A DNA stretch of 64,000 nt from Panax quinquefolius (Eukaryota > Streptophyta > Magnoliopsida > Apiales > Araliaceae): contig CM035173.1 in NCBI GenBank assembly GCA_020205615.1, positions 54,817,800 through 54,881,799 of the forward strand, in the 5' to 3' direction. The translations under genes were made by a program, and so were the position numbers. Below are positions 23,882 through 34,941 of the stretch, one piece after another. Position 1 is the stretch's first letter, and each line of letters starts with the position of its first letter. Below the pieces are notes generated by a model, which had not been told where the DNA came from, did no database searches, and saw only the letters and a program-made list of their open reading frames with translations.

Positions 23882-24862
23882 ATGTCGCCTAGAAGAAGCA
23901 ACCCTACTAACACCAATTTTGGCGTTAATGGTCTTATTCGGCTGGCTACTACTTTAGCTCAGCTAGTGCAGAACCAATAACCTGCGCAACGTGGCATAGT
24001 AGCGGAATTCAAGCGATTGAATCCGCCAATCTTTGAAGGGGCTACGGACCCTTCCATAGTTGAGAAATGGATTCAAGAAATGGAGAAGGCATTTGATTTG
24101 CTAGGGAGTAGTGAGGCTAATAAGGTGATGTTGGTAGTTTACCAGATTCAGGGTGGGGCGTATGATTGGTGGCTTATGGAGAAAAGAAAGCATGAAAGGA
24201 ATCCTTAACCCTATACATGGACCATGTTTAAGGAGACATTTACTAACAAATACTTTCCTAGAACAATTCGGGAACAAAAGGAGAAAGAATTTATTAGGCT
24301 CAGACAAGGGAGCAAGACAATTTCTCAATATGAAGCCGAATTCGCGAAGCTCGCCAAGTATGCACAGACCTTGGTGGCAAATGAGGCGGAAAAAGCGCGA
24401 AGGTTGGAGGATGGATTACAGGCCTACATAAGACATGGTGTGGCGTCTTTTGAGCTGCCCACATATGATATGGTGCTCAATAAGGTGTTAGTGATCAAGA
24501 AGGGTTAGCAGAAATAGAGGAAGGGAAGAACAATAAGAGGGACGAACCATCTGGGGAAGAGTCTAGCCATTGAAGACCTACAAAGAAGTTGAATACGCAA
24601 ACCACTAAGTTTAGAGGAAATCAATTGAATCAAGAGAACAAACTGAAGTGTTCGAGGTGTGGTAGAAACCACCTAGATAAGGAATGTCGTTGGAATACAG
24701 GAGCGTGTTTTCATTGTGGAGATTTCGGTCATAGGATTGCACAGTGCCCTAAGAACCCTCCACCGAAAAGAGATGAAAAAGAGGAAGAAATAACATTGGC
24801 AAGCCTATTGAAACCAAAATTAAGGTATGGAACTCTTTTATTAATTGCATGTAGTAATTAGA
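23882..24862 (+). pseudogene. gag: gag of the gag-only gypsy element
   Basis: Starts at ATG 23882 (MSPRRSNPTNTN) shortly after the PBS. The capsid core continues in one frame to 24508 with two stops (TAA near 23978, TAA at 24206). It shows NPPIFEGATDPSIVEKW, YFPRTIREQKEKEFI and ISQYEAEFAKLAKYA, classic chromovirus-type gag. After a small frameshift the nucleocapsid follows (24589-24861) with two zinc knuckles. The first is CSRCGRNHLDKEC and the second CFHCGDFGHRIAQC, both with complete CCHC ligands. It ends at TAG 24859. The relatively well kept gag next to a complete lack of pol is the notable point. Confidence 0.82.
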
Positions 24863-24953
24863 TAATGAATTTCTTGATTCTGTAATATTCGTGTTTTCTT
24901 TGGAATTGTAATTTGGGAATTTGGAGGAACAAATTATTTTAAGGTGGGTAGAA
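24863..24953 (+). other. Junction between gag and 3' LTR, with PPT
   Basis: Only about 90 bp. It ends in AAGGTGGGTAGAA, a purine-rich tract beside the LTR start. No trace of pol. Confidence 0.55.
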
Positions 24954-25868
24954 TGTAATACTCGGTAAAAAAAAGAAAAAAAAAAGATAAAAGATAAAAG
25001 ATAAAAGATAAAAGATAAAAGATAAAAGATAAATATAATTAGATAATAGAAGTGTAACTAATAAGTATTTATACATATCTAAAACCTATAAGGATAAGAA
25101 AAGTCATTCAAGTTTAACAAACTTTTAATTTTTAAAAGGACTCTTTTACCTAGTACCTATTTTGCAAAGGAATTACATATATTTAAACAACTAGAGAGAG
25201 AAGAATGTAAAAATTTATTTGGGTTTGGAGTACTGCAGAACAGTGAAGAAGAAAAAAAGAAAATTCAAAAAGGTAAAACTTAAACCCTTATTTTTTATTA
25301 TAAGATGATATTTGACTTATATATATATAGTTAATTTTATAATCAATTTTTATAATATACATACTCTATCCGAGATTTCTAAACAGTATTTACGTATATA
25401 TATTTTGTGGGTATAATCGAAGAGTCTTTAATCACTGTTTTTAAGTAGTGCATATCTTCAAAGTCATGTTAGTCAGTTATGTAAGATTTGTTTCTGTCAA
25501 TATTTCCACCTTAGTTTGCACTTGCTTCATGGTCAGTGGGGTGCATCAGATTTTTATTTTATTTTTTTTAGTGGAAGTTCTCTGCCATTGCATGGTAGGT
25601 TGATTATGTTACCTTTTATTATATCGTTAAAATATATATGTGTATATATAAAGTCTTATGGCTTTGTTGGTTAGGTAGATATATTAATTTATAAGTATAT
25701 CATAATTGATTATAAATTAAAATATATATTTTATTGTTGGGTTTTAAGTTAAGATTTTTGTTAAGTTGTTTTGTTTGAAATTTTATCGATTGATATTGTT
25801 GCTTTTCATGCCTATATAGACTTCTGACGTGTAACACTTTGGGCCTATATCGGGTTCGGGGTGTTACA
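24954..25868 (+). repeat. 3' LTR of the gag-only element
   Basis: TGTAATACTCGGTAAAA to GGGTTCGGGGTGTTACA, 915 bp. It contains a short (ATAAAAG)n-type array at about 24984-25032. Compared with the 5' copy it lacks a large middle segment. Confidence 0.75.
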
Positions 25869-25869
25869 A

Positions 25870-25921
<52 letters not shown>
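25869..25921. repeat. (TA)n microsatellite
   Basis: About 24 TA units directly after the LTR end. Confidence 0.9.
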
Positions 25922-25924
<3 letters not shown>

Positions 25925-25926
25925 TT

Positions 25927-26201
25927 AAATCTCCATATTAAACTAAATATATATAAAGTAACTATGAATATTTATATAACGTAACTATGAATATTTTAAT
26001 ATATATGTATATATACATATACAAATATTCATATAAATATTTATAAATTTATCTCTAAATATTCATATAAATTTATCTTTAAAATTTATAAACAAATATT
26101 TATTTCTAAATTTATAAATATTTCATCTAAAATTTATAAAATTTAGATATAAATATTTTTATAAATATTTAGAGATAAATTTATAAATATTTATATGAAT
26201 A

Positions 26202-26245
<44 letters not shown>

Positions 26246-26283
26246 TAGTTACTTTATATATATTTAGTTTAATGTTGAGATTT
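25927..26283. repeat. Foldback (MITE-like) inverted repeat
   Basis: The left arm begins AAATCTCCATATTAAACT and continues AAATATATATAAAGTAACTATGAAT. The right arm ends with its inverted complement (ATTCATAGTTACTTTATATA, then AGTTTAATGTTGAGATTT). Inner arms also pair (AAATATTCATATAAATATTT against its complement). The whole could form one long imperfect hairpin. Non-coding, very AT-rich, flanked by TA runs. Confidence 0.6.
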
Positions 26284-26322
26284 GTTTAGTATTTTATTTA
26301 GTTTGACAAGAAATTTTGAAAA

Positions 26323-26380
<58 letters not shown>

Positions 26381-27109
26381 GTAAAATTTATCTAATACAT
26401 AAAACATATAGCACATGAAGTATGAAAAAATTTAATAATGACTTATAAGTAAAAAAAGTTAAAATTTAAGTTATTTTCAAACACTAAATAATAACAAATG
26501 ACTTATAACTTAGTTTGACCAACTTATAAGTCATTGTCAAACACCCTCTAATTCAAGATATAAAGAGAAATTAATATTTGATTATAAAAATATTTACAAG
26601 TCAAGAAAAAGGAGAATTTGAAAAAGGGGAGTTAAAAAAGAATTTACACACCATTGGTGAAACTTAATTGGTCTATGTCGGAACCATTGGCACGACTTAA
26701 TCGGTCCAGTTTGGTCGATTTTTGGTGTAATTTCGGGAGCGATTTCGATTCCTTGCCCATCCCTTGTCAAAAAGTATATATGTAAAATAACGAGTTACAA
26801 GAAAAATTCATATAAATTATTTTAGAAATTAATTATATATTTTTTTCAAAATTATAAGTGTGCGAATATGATTATTATAAACTACATCCAATTAACTACA
26901 AACTTTAATTTTTCTAAATTAGAAAATATATCTATATGTGCTCAATTTTAATTTCAAAAATTATAACTTTTAAAAAATAAAACTGGGCATTTATTTTGAG
27001 ACGGACGGAGTGAAACATTTCACTGTATAAAATTGTGTCCAAATAAATAAATAAAAAATTAAATGAAAAATGATGCATTTTTTTTTTGGGGGGGGGGGGG
27101 GGGAAGAGG
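26284..27109. other. AT-rich non-coding stretch with MITE-like traces
   Basis: Contains a (TA)n run (26325-26377). A segment at about 26430-26550 has repeated inverted TGACTTATAAGT motifs and CAAACACC, reminiscent of small hAT-type MITEs. A run of about 16 G lies at 27089-27104. No gene is seen. Confidence 0.45.
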
Positions 27110-27445
27110 CATGCTTATTGAGTTTGTCTTAATTTTGGGCAACAATTTACAAGTCATTGCAAACAGAATGTATTAAATACGTAACGAAAAAAATTGTTGC
27201 CAATGAATGTGGCCTATATTAGGTAGCAAAATATAGCAACAAAAAAGTTTTCGTTGCCGACGATGAGGAGAAATCTCATCGGTAACAAAAAAGTAAATAG
27301 GCGGTGGGTTTTTTTTCCGCTAACGATTTGGCAACGAATTATTGCAACGACTTATAAATTTCGTTGCGAAAAATGAAAGACTTTCATAAACTACAACGAA
27401 TGACAAGTTTCGTTGCTAAACATGCATTTTTGGCAACGACTTATC
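27110..27445. repeat. Subterminal-type repeat cluster of a DNA transposon remnant
   Basis: About ten copies in both orientations of GCAACGAA / TTCGTTGC and close variants. Clustered short inverted motifs of this kind are typical of CACTA-like subterminal regions. Neither a CACTA end nor a transposase is seen. Confidence 0.45.
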
Positions 27446-27499
27446 TTACTTCTACTATTTATGACATTACATTCCTAAGATATTATCTTACTTCTAAAA

Positions 27500-27960
27500 G
27501 GTTTTACTCTCAGACTCGATCTTTTTTATGTCCACTACCTTTACCAGTCTTCCTTAACTCCTCTTGTAGGGCTACCACTTGATCTTCCATCCTTAATCGA
27601 TTCCTGACTTCATCCTCCCAACATTCTTGTATCACTTCTTATTAATTTGAAGGTCTCAAACTTTCGCCTCCAACTCCTTGATCTTATTCTCCTTCTTAGA
27701 ATTCTAAATTACTAAGTTATTCAAACGCGCCTATATCTGAAAGAAACCTCTCATCACGGATTCCCGCTAAGACTCAGTCTCCTCCTCAGCTAGGGCTACC
27801 ACCGAAGTGGGCTCGACTATTCGGGGTGTTTCAGACACCACATGTATTTCACGTGGTTCCTCTTCCATGGTCTTACTATGCTTACCTATTTCTGGCATCT
27901 TATAACCATAAACACAAACAAACTCCATTAGTATCTCATAATAAAACATAAATTAATTGT
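27500..27960 (-). pseudogene. gag: gag N-terminal fragment
   Basis: The open part 27767-27949 includes MPEIGKHSKTMEEEPREIH and VEPTSVVALAEEETES. After a TAG the frame goes on with a coiled-coil-like, Lys/Glu-rich stretch (KENKIKELEAKV) and EELRKTGKGSGHKKDR. Charged N-terminal gag regions look like this, but no capsid core is present, so the assignment rests on the PBS upstream. Confidence 0.45.
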
Positions 27961-29363
27961 ATGAAATGAAAATATATTTATAATACTACTAATTCTCCAA
28001 GAAAACTCTACATGAGTTTTATCTCCTTCTATTCCCTAATTTCATCATCTTCTGACATCCTACAATCAATTTTAAACAACTAAATATTCACATATCTTAC
28101 TAGATGAATTTTCTCAATCCATCATTTAGAACTTTAAATGAGTTTTCTATCTTTCTTATGGTTATATTCCTAAGGCTTTTTGTAAGACCCCAACTTTTAT
28201 GAATAAAGATTAATTTCTCTCAAAATATATTTTTGAATATTATGGTGTGGATATTATTTAATGTTATAGTTGTGGGTAATATTTATAAATTTTGCAAAAA
28301 AAGCAAGTGGTTATATAATATTCGATTGGTCAGGAAATATTCGTTTTAACAGGGAATATTCGTACGACGACACAATCATTGGTGGACCCCACAACGGAAG
28401 TATTATCGTAGTTAGAAAACTACATAATTATCTTTTTATAAAAATAACGGAGAAAGTGTTACCGTTAAAACTATTGAACTACCCTAGTAGTAAAAATACG
28501 ATGAATACTGCCGCGGGTTGCATAAGTAGCAACACCAGGTATTGATTATTGATGCTTTTGAGAAGTCACCAGCTTATACTCAATTATTACTTTCTGAAGA
28601 ATTGTTGAATCATATCTCTTATATTATTGATTCAGGTTATTATCACAAGATCATCCGTGATAATATTTTATATATTATTAAATCAATAATTAAGACGACA
28701 AAGTTATTCATATTATTAAATTGCAATATTTACAATGTCTAGAAGTTCTATCAAGGAGAGGTTTGGTCACCTAATTGCGCGCCAATAGGGAGAAATCCTT
28801 ATTGGAAAGCCCCCACTTTCATGGGAACGACCTAGTTGTTAAATATTGTGAGTTATAATATTAATGATGAATAAGTTCGTATTGATTAAAGGTGAATTTG
28901 ATAGTTCCATTGTGTTGGGATTATTAGTGTTAGTGGAAATCGACATCTATTCCGATGATAATTGATATCTGGGGGTTATATTGATAAATCAGGTAATTAA
29001 TCGGATAAATGAGCAATTAATTGCTACTAATTTACATGTTTATATAACTATTTATTCACGTGTGTGTACTATTGAATCACATTCGTTTACTATTAGGGGA
29101 GTTGGTGCAAGATTGATAATACTTGCATGACTAAGTTAAAAATAGAGGTATAGATGGAGGTACTATACTGTAACTCGTATTTTCACATGATTATAACTAT
29201 TGGTTTACATGATTGAACTATTGAATCACATTATTTACTATTAGGGGAGGTGGTGCAAGTTTGATAATACTTGCAGGACTAAATTAAAAATGAAGAAAAA
29301 GAGGGAGGTATTATATTGTAATATTTTGAGTCCCAAAACGTGCAATTATCGAAACTATACTTT

Positions 29364-29374
29364 CCTATAAATAG
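29364..29374 (+). promoter_or_regulatory. TATA box of solo LTR
   Basis: CCTATAAATAG, followed by AAGCTCATTC as in the related LTRs. Confidence 0.5.
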
Positions 29375-29559
29375 AAGCTCATTCTTCCTTCATTTCTCAC
29401 CAATTCACTAATGCTATAGAGGAATTATTAAAGAGAGAAATTATATAGATAAAGAAAAAGATAAGTCTGCTACCTCACTATTCTAGTATCCAGTCTTCTT
29501 TTGAGGTAAGGGGTATTATTTCTTTCGTATTCATGACGAGAATTATTGTTATTCCATTC

Positions 29560-30200
29560 CTTATTATTCTATTGGAATAACCTGTATATGCGATGAAGTA
29601 CCGTATACATGGTGAAATTCTTCTATTATTCCATTCTTTATTATTCTGTTGGAATATCCCAGCCGGTTGCATGTAATTTCACCGACTTCGGTTCTCGCTT
29701 CTTTATTATTCTATTGGAATAACCTATTTATGTGAAGTACCACATACATGGTGAAATTCTGTTGTTATTACATTCTTTATTATTCTCATTGAATACTCCC
29801 CGCATGCCGGTGATTACGCTCGACCGGTTCCGTTTCTTTATTATTCTCGCTTTAATATCCCTTCTTTGCGTTTACGCATGACCTAGTTCCATTATTTATT
29901 ATTCTATTGGAATAACCTGTCTGTGCAGTCTATCGCATGCATGGTGAATTCTGTTATTTTTCCATTCTTTATTATTCTGTCAGAATATCCTGTCTGTGCG
30001 TTTACGCATGACCTGGTTCCATTCTTTATTATTCTATTGGGAATAACCTGTCTGTGCAGTTTATCACACGCATGGTGAATCCTTCAGTTATTCCATTCTT
30101 TATTATTTTGTTGGAATAACCTGTCTATGTGGATTACCACATGCATGGTGAATGATCCTTTGTATCCATTCCTTATTAAATTGTGGAAATAATCTGTATA
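29560..30200 (+). repeat. Tandem repeats, 55-75 bp units
   Basis: Ten units with core CTTTATTATTCTATTGGAATA, each followed by a CCTGTCTGTG...GCATGGTGAA-type block. Unit length varies. Confidence 0.7.
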
Positions 30201-31111
30201 CATGGATTACCGCATGGCGGGCAAAAATCCATTTGCAGTATCATGTTGACAATTTGGACGTTGTTGGTTCCTAGATAAATTAATTCTTGAACTTGTTTTA
30301 TTGAATTATTAAGTCATCTTTGTCTTACGTGCATAGATGGACTTAGTATGATTATGACCAGGGATCATTCGGTATAATCATGACCGATAATGTTATAAAT
30401 GATACGATAAAAGTCCTCAGTGGCCTGTAATGCATTGATGGACAGTTTTTGGTATGATTATGACTAGGGATTGTTCGGTATAGTCATGACCATTGATGAT
30501 TTAATGAATATCCTTGGTCCGTAATACAGGGATGATTAGATGATGTGTTTTATTTATTAAGCTGGGTCTCAGCGATAAAAATTGATGAAAACATTTTAAA
30601 CCATAGAAGATAGTAGATTTTATTCTCTACTTGACTCTTCTAATGGATTGCTTGTTCCGCTGCAGTTAAACTTGACGTCTATTTTATTTTATCAGTTTAA
30701 CATTATTGAAGACTAATGATAATTTATTCTGCATTATCTTAGTCATAATATTTCTTACTGGGCTAGTTGAGCTCACCCTTTCTTTCACTATTCTCTTTAG
30801 GAAATGAGAATATAGCTAGGATGAGTCGGGGAACGGAGTGATGGTCCAGATGGTAGCATTAGTAGTCCTCACCATTATGTTAAATAGTGTGACAATAAAT
30901 GTAATGAGGACTCCATTGAGTGTGGATATTTTCTAGATGACAATATTCTTATTAAAACTCTCGGTTTATGTTTTGTCGTATTTACACGATAGTTGTATTA
31001 TTAAGTTGTATTTGTATTTTTGTACCATGTATTTGGCGACTCAAGATGGGTGATGTATACCTATTTTGGGGGCGTCACACTTTTTCCCCACCTAAGGTTT
31101 ATAACCTACAT

Positions 31112-31122
31112 CTTTGATACCA
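31112..31122 (-). other. PBS of the minus-strand gypsy remnant
   Basis: On the minus strand TGGTATCAAAG, six bases after the LTR end TCA at 31128. Confidence 0.55.
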
Positions 31123-31310
31123 ACCTATGACGACCCCAAATCCGGGTCCCTTGAACCTCAGATTCGGTGCTCATGATACATCATGCACATCACATCTACC
31201 TACCCATTTCTTATGAATTACATCATTCATTACATTAACTTAATAAAAACATAACATTATCCCAGGTTCACTAACCTTAACATTACATAACTTAATAATA
31301 CAAAAGGTTT

Positions 31311-32512
31311 GTCGACGCCAAGAAGTTTTCCTTTTTTTATTTCTCTACCCTTTATGTGTTCTATGTTTGATTTGATCTTTCTTAAAGGATGAGATTTTTA
31401 GAAAAGACTGACATACAATGTCGACGATTTGAAAAGTTTGATTTTAATGATTGGGTCGACTTAGACAGAGCCGCTAGTTGATATGATTTTAAATGGATGT
31501 ATCAACTCATCTGAGTTTTGAAAGATTTTTGTAATATGACCCAATATGTGACTCTCTTTAATTGGTTTGGAACTCGCAATTCATGGGGTTCGAGGGCTTT
31601 CTTAAGCGACGAGAAGGTGTTAGGCACCCCCTGACTTCTGTGAAACATGATTACCACTACTTTTTCATTCTCTATGCATTGTGTGTGTGTGTGTGTGTTG
31701 TAGATAGATGTGTTTGAGTGATTTGAATGTAGTGTTATACCACTTTGGACCTATATACAAAGAGGTTTGAATTATTGAAAAGTTCATTTTTAAACAAGCA
31801 TTTGAAAGTGAAGTTTTGAAACTTTGTTTTGAAACTCTTTCGCTCGCATAGGAATTGAGGCCTTTGATACTTCCATTTATTCCTTATTCGGCTTGATTTA
31901 ATTTTATTTTTAGAGATGTGAAGCATCTACAAGGCTAAATATGAACAATTTACAAGGTTCAGACTTCTTATAGGCATATAAGCCATCGAAGTAAGCCCAA
32001 ACACCACATGCATGATTTTCACTATTTTGAGACCTTAAATCCCAATAACCGTTTTAAGGCCCCGCAATTATATATACATGGGATTGCAAGCTGACTGTAC
32101 AACTTAAACAAGTCCGTCATGCGAACCGATTTAGATCCATTAATGAATCGTCGACCCTGTGGCTCCAAGGCTCACATGATATCATTTAAAGAACTTGTAC
32201 AATGAATATATTGAAATAAAATGCATATAAATTACAAACTTCACATAAACAAGTGATTTATCAATTAAATTCTTGTACGTGAGTAAACAAGCTTCCTATT
32301 TCCTCTAGATTCAGATCTAGGGTCACATTGTTGCTAAATATTTATAAAACTAGAAAGTAAACTAGATCTATCTAGATCTTAGCCATTCTAGCTCAACGGT
32401 TCAAGTTTTACAACTTTTGAACCAGTTAAAAGCTAGATCTAGTCAATACACTTCAAATATTTACTATTTAAACAAAATGAATGGTTAGAAAACTACATTT
32501 ATGCATTATTAA

Positions 32513-32563
<51 letters not shown>

Positions 32564-32795
32564 CAACACTTATATATATTAAAATAAGAAAAAGACACAT
32601 ATATAAAGAGATCTTACAGCCTTGCATGAGATGGCCTATCGAACGGCTTTTGGTGCCTTTAAACTCGATTTCCACTGATTAAAACTTTATATGTGGTAGT
32701 ATGTATGTATATGAGGGTTTACAAGTGAGATTTACAGGTTTAGAAGCAAGATTTGAGCTGTTTTACACTGTAAGGTTCAGATTTCTCTCCTGGGC
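31311..32795 (+). repeat. Ogre-like LTR, copy A, left part
   Basis: Begins TGTCGACGCC. It has GAAGGTGTTAGGCACCCC (about 31612-31629), a block I associate with Ogre/Tat-type LTRs, then a GT run (about 31680), GAGGCCTTTGATACTTCC and a TA run (32517-32558). It is collinear with copy B (57860 onward), diverged with indels. It is cut at 32795 by the Tekay-derived element and resumes at 57460/57465. Confidence 0.6.
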
Positions 32796-33601
32796 TGTGT
32801 GACCCCGAATTTATGAAATAAAAGTATTCAATTTTCTTATAATTATTATTCTATTTAGTAAATGGTTAAATTGATAAAAGGTTAAAGTTAAGGGTTATAT
32901 TTGAAAATTTTACAAAGTAAGCAAGTTGATATAAAATATTCATTGTGTCGGGGAATATTCGTTTGGTCGAGGAATATTCTTTTGTCAGGGAATATTCGTA
33001 CGATGGCGTAATCATTGGTGGACCCCACAACGAAGTTATTGTCGTAGTTAGAAAATGACAAAAATATTTTTTTATAAAAATAACGACAAAAGTTTTACCG
33101 TTAAACGGTTGAGATACCCGGTGGTAAAATTACAGTAATACGCGTGGTTGCATAGTAGCACATGATATTGATTATTGATACTTACGTAAGAAGCCACTCA
33201 GTTTACTCAATTATTGCTGTAGTAATTGTTGCATAGTATCTCATGTTATTTGATTCAAATTATTGTCACAGTATCATTTGCATAATATTTTATATTATTA
33301 AATCAATAATTAAGACGACAAAGTTATTCATATTATTATTTGCAATATTGACAATGTCTAGAAGTTCTGTCAAGGAGAGGTTTGGTCACCTAATTGCGCG
33401 CCAATAAGGAGAAATCCTTATCAGAAAGCCCCCTCTTTCCTGGGAGCGACCTAGTTGTTAAATATTGTGAGTTATAATATTAATGATGAATAATTGTTGA
33501 AGTATTAAAAACGTGTTTATTGAAGATAAGTGAATTACAAAAGTTAGAGGGGAATAATGCAAACTTGTAAAACTTTAGGGGTACTAAAGTGTAATAAGTT
33601 A

Positions 33602-33880
33602 AATCAATATGGACCATTGGTGGTGGTCTTAATAGTAGACCAATCTGGACCATTGATGGTGGTTTTAATAGTTAATCAATCTGGACCATTGATGGTGGTT
33701 TTAATAGTTAATCAATTTGGGCCATTGATGGTGGTTTTAATAGTAAATAAATTTGGACCATCAGTGGTGGTTTTAATAGTAAATCAATCTGGATCGTCGG
33801 TGATGGTTTTAAAAGTAAATCAATCTGGACCGTCGATGGTGGTTTTAAAAGTAAATCAATCTGCACCGTTCATGAATTAG
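33602..33880 (+). repeat. 36 bp tandem array
   Basis: Seven to eight units of 36 bp with core CAATCTGGACCATTGATGG then TGGTTTTAATAGT. The open frame across it is a by-product of the 36 bp period. The same array lies at 46999-47260. Confidence 0.85.
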
Positions 33881-33900
33881 TTACTATTTAGTCCATTCTC

Positions 33901-33910
33901 CTATAAATAG
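33901..33910 (+). promoter_or_regulatory. TATA box of Tekay-derived 5' LTR
   Basis: CTATAAATAG followed by AAGCTTAATTC, identical in the 3' LTR at 47292-47301. Confidence 0.5.
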
Positions 33911-34199
33911 AAGCTTAATTCTTCTTTCATTCTCACCAATTCACTAAGATTCACAAGAGAAGCTATAGAGAGAGAAACTATAGAAAGAAAGAAGAAGAGT
34001 ATTCGACTACTTCACTATTGCAGTATCCAGTCTTCTATTAAGGTAAGGGATGCTATTTTCATTTGGTAAGGGATATTATTTGTTCTGTTCGTAAGAGGTA
34101 TTATTTCTTTCATATTCATAAGGAATATCCTTGAGTTTTGCGCTGCATCCAGTATCATTTTATTGGAATATTGATATGAACTTTCTTATTAAATATCAA

Positions 34200-34480
34200 T
34201 ATTTTTACCCGGGGTACTATTCATGGGGTACTATTCTCCCGGTTACTATTCACTATAATATTATTCACTCGAGTATTCGGGACACTTTTCATGCCGGAGT
34301 ACTATTTACGAGTTACTATTCACCAATTACTATTCACCCGATTACTATTTATTCTAGTATTATTCATTCAGGTATTCTGGGCACTTTTCATGCTGGGGTA
34401 CTATTCATGGGATACTATTCCCGAAGTACTATTCACGGGGTACTATTCACTCGATTACTATTTACATGTGGTACTATCAC
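34200..34480 (+). repeat. TACTATTCAC short tandem array
   Basis: About fifteen imperfect copies of a 12-16 bp unit (TACTATTCACSSGRT). A related array is at 47595-47875. Confidence 0.75.
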
Positions 34481-34941
34481 GACAAAAATTGATTTCTTTT
34501 CTGTCCAAAATTATATTTGATACGTGAATATTATTCTTGAATTTTACTCCACAAAGTAGTATCATGTTGACAATTTGATTATTTTTAAACTCTGGATAAA
34601 TTTAAAGTCTTTAATGTTTATCCTTGATTCTGTTTGATTGATGCTTATATCATTGTCATCATCCTCATTCTTATATTGTGATGAAAGTCATCTTTGGCCC
34701 GTAGTGCATAGATGGACAGTTGATTATTGGTTTTACGGTTGTATATCTTTGGCTTACGTGGAAAGATGGACTGTTGATTTTAGATTTTACAATTTTATAT
34801 CTTTGGCTTACGTGCATAGACAAACTGTTGATTGGTATGATTATGACGAGGGATGATTCGGTATATTCATGACCCGTAATGTTACAAATGATGTGGTAAA
34901 AGTCCTCATTGGCCCGTAGTGCATTGATGGACAGTTGTTGG

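Larger units (their letters stand above)
19353..25868 (+). mobile_element. Gag-only gypsy element (TR-GAG-like), split by other insertions
   Basis: 5' LTR end (GGGTTCGGGGTGTTACA, to 23625), PBS, a gag gene with two zinc knuckles, then only about 90 bp and a purine-rich tract before the 3' LTR (24954-25868). Both LTR ends are nearly identical over the last ~130 bp. There is no protease, RT or integrase. The element therefore depended on another element's pol, or lost its own. The start of the 5' LTR is to the left of the window because the Tat element is inserted in it: 19353 onward matches 3' LTR sequence from about 25640. Confidence 0.75.
28181..31079 (+). repeat. Solo LTR of a Tekay-type chromovirus
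   Basis: TGTAAGACCCCAAC to GGGGGCGTCACA, 2899 bp, flanked by perfect 5 bp duplications CTTTT (28176-28180 and 31080-31084). Homologous to the minus-strand solo LTR at 11959-14730. It includes a TATA box (29364), a donor-like GGTAAGGGGTATTATTT (about 29501), about ten 55-75 bp tandem units (29560-30200) and three hairpin repeats (30316, 30416, 30508). No coding sequence. Confidence 0.92.
27446..31310 (-). mobile_element. Minus-strand gypsy remnant (LTR end, PBS, gag fragment)
   Basis: On the minus strand an LTR end (GGATTTGGGGTCGTCA, ending at 31128), a PBS and then gag-like sequence follow one another, interrupted by the solo LTR 28181-31079. Its left part is lost next to the DNA transposon remnant; its LTR is cut at 31310 by the Ogre-like LTR. 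Confidence 0.6.
32796..34941 (+). repeat. 5' LTR of the Tekay-derived element, left part
   Basis: Starts TGTGTGACCCCGAATTT. It contains the TATA box (33901), a 36 bp tandem array, TACTATTCAC repeats and hairpin repeats (34687, 34747, 34798, 34908). Broken by the copia insertion; the right part is 44456-45901. Confidence 0.88.

Noticed and set aside
27089..27104. Run of about 16 G
   Set aside because: Possible G-quadruplex, but a single homopolymer of this length may be a sequencing or polishing effect, and there is no further support.
33557..33880. 107-codon repeat protein
   Set aside because: Produced by a 36 bp tandem array inside an LTR; the same frame reappears broken at 46955-47209.
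34205..34475. CRISPR-like array (short regular repeats)
   Set aside because: Units are imperfect 12-16 bp tandem copies with no unique spacers, in a plant LTR.
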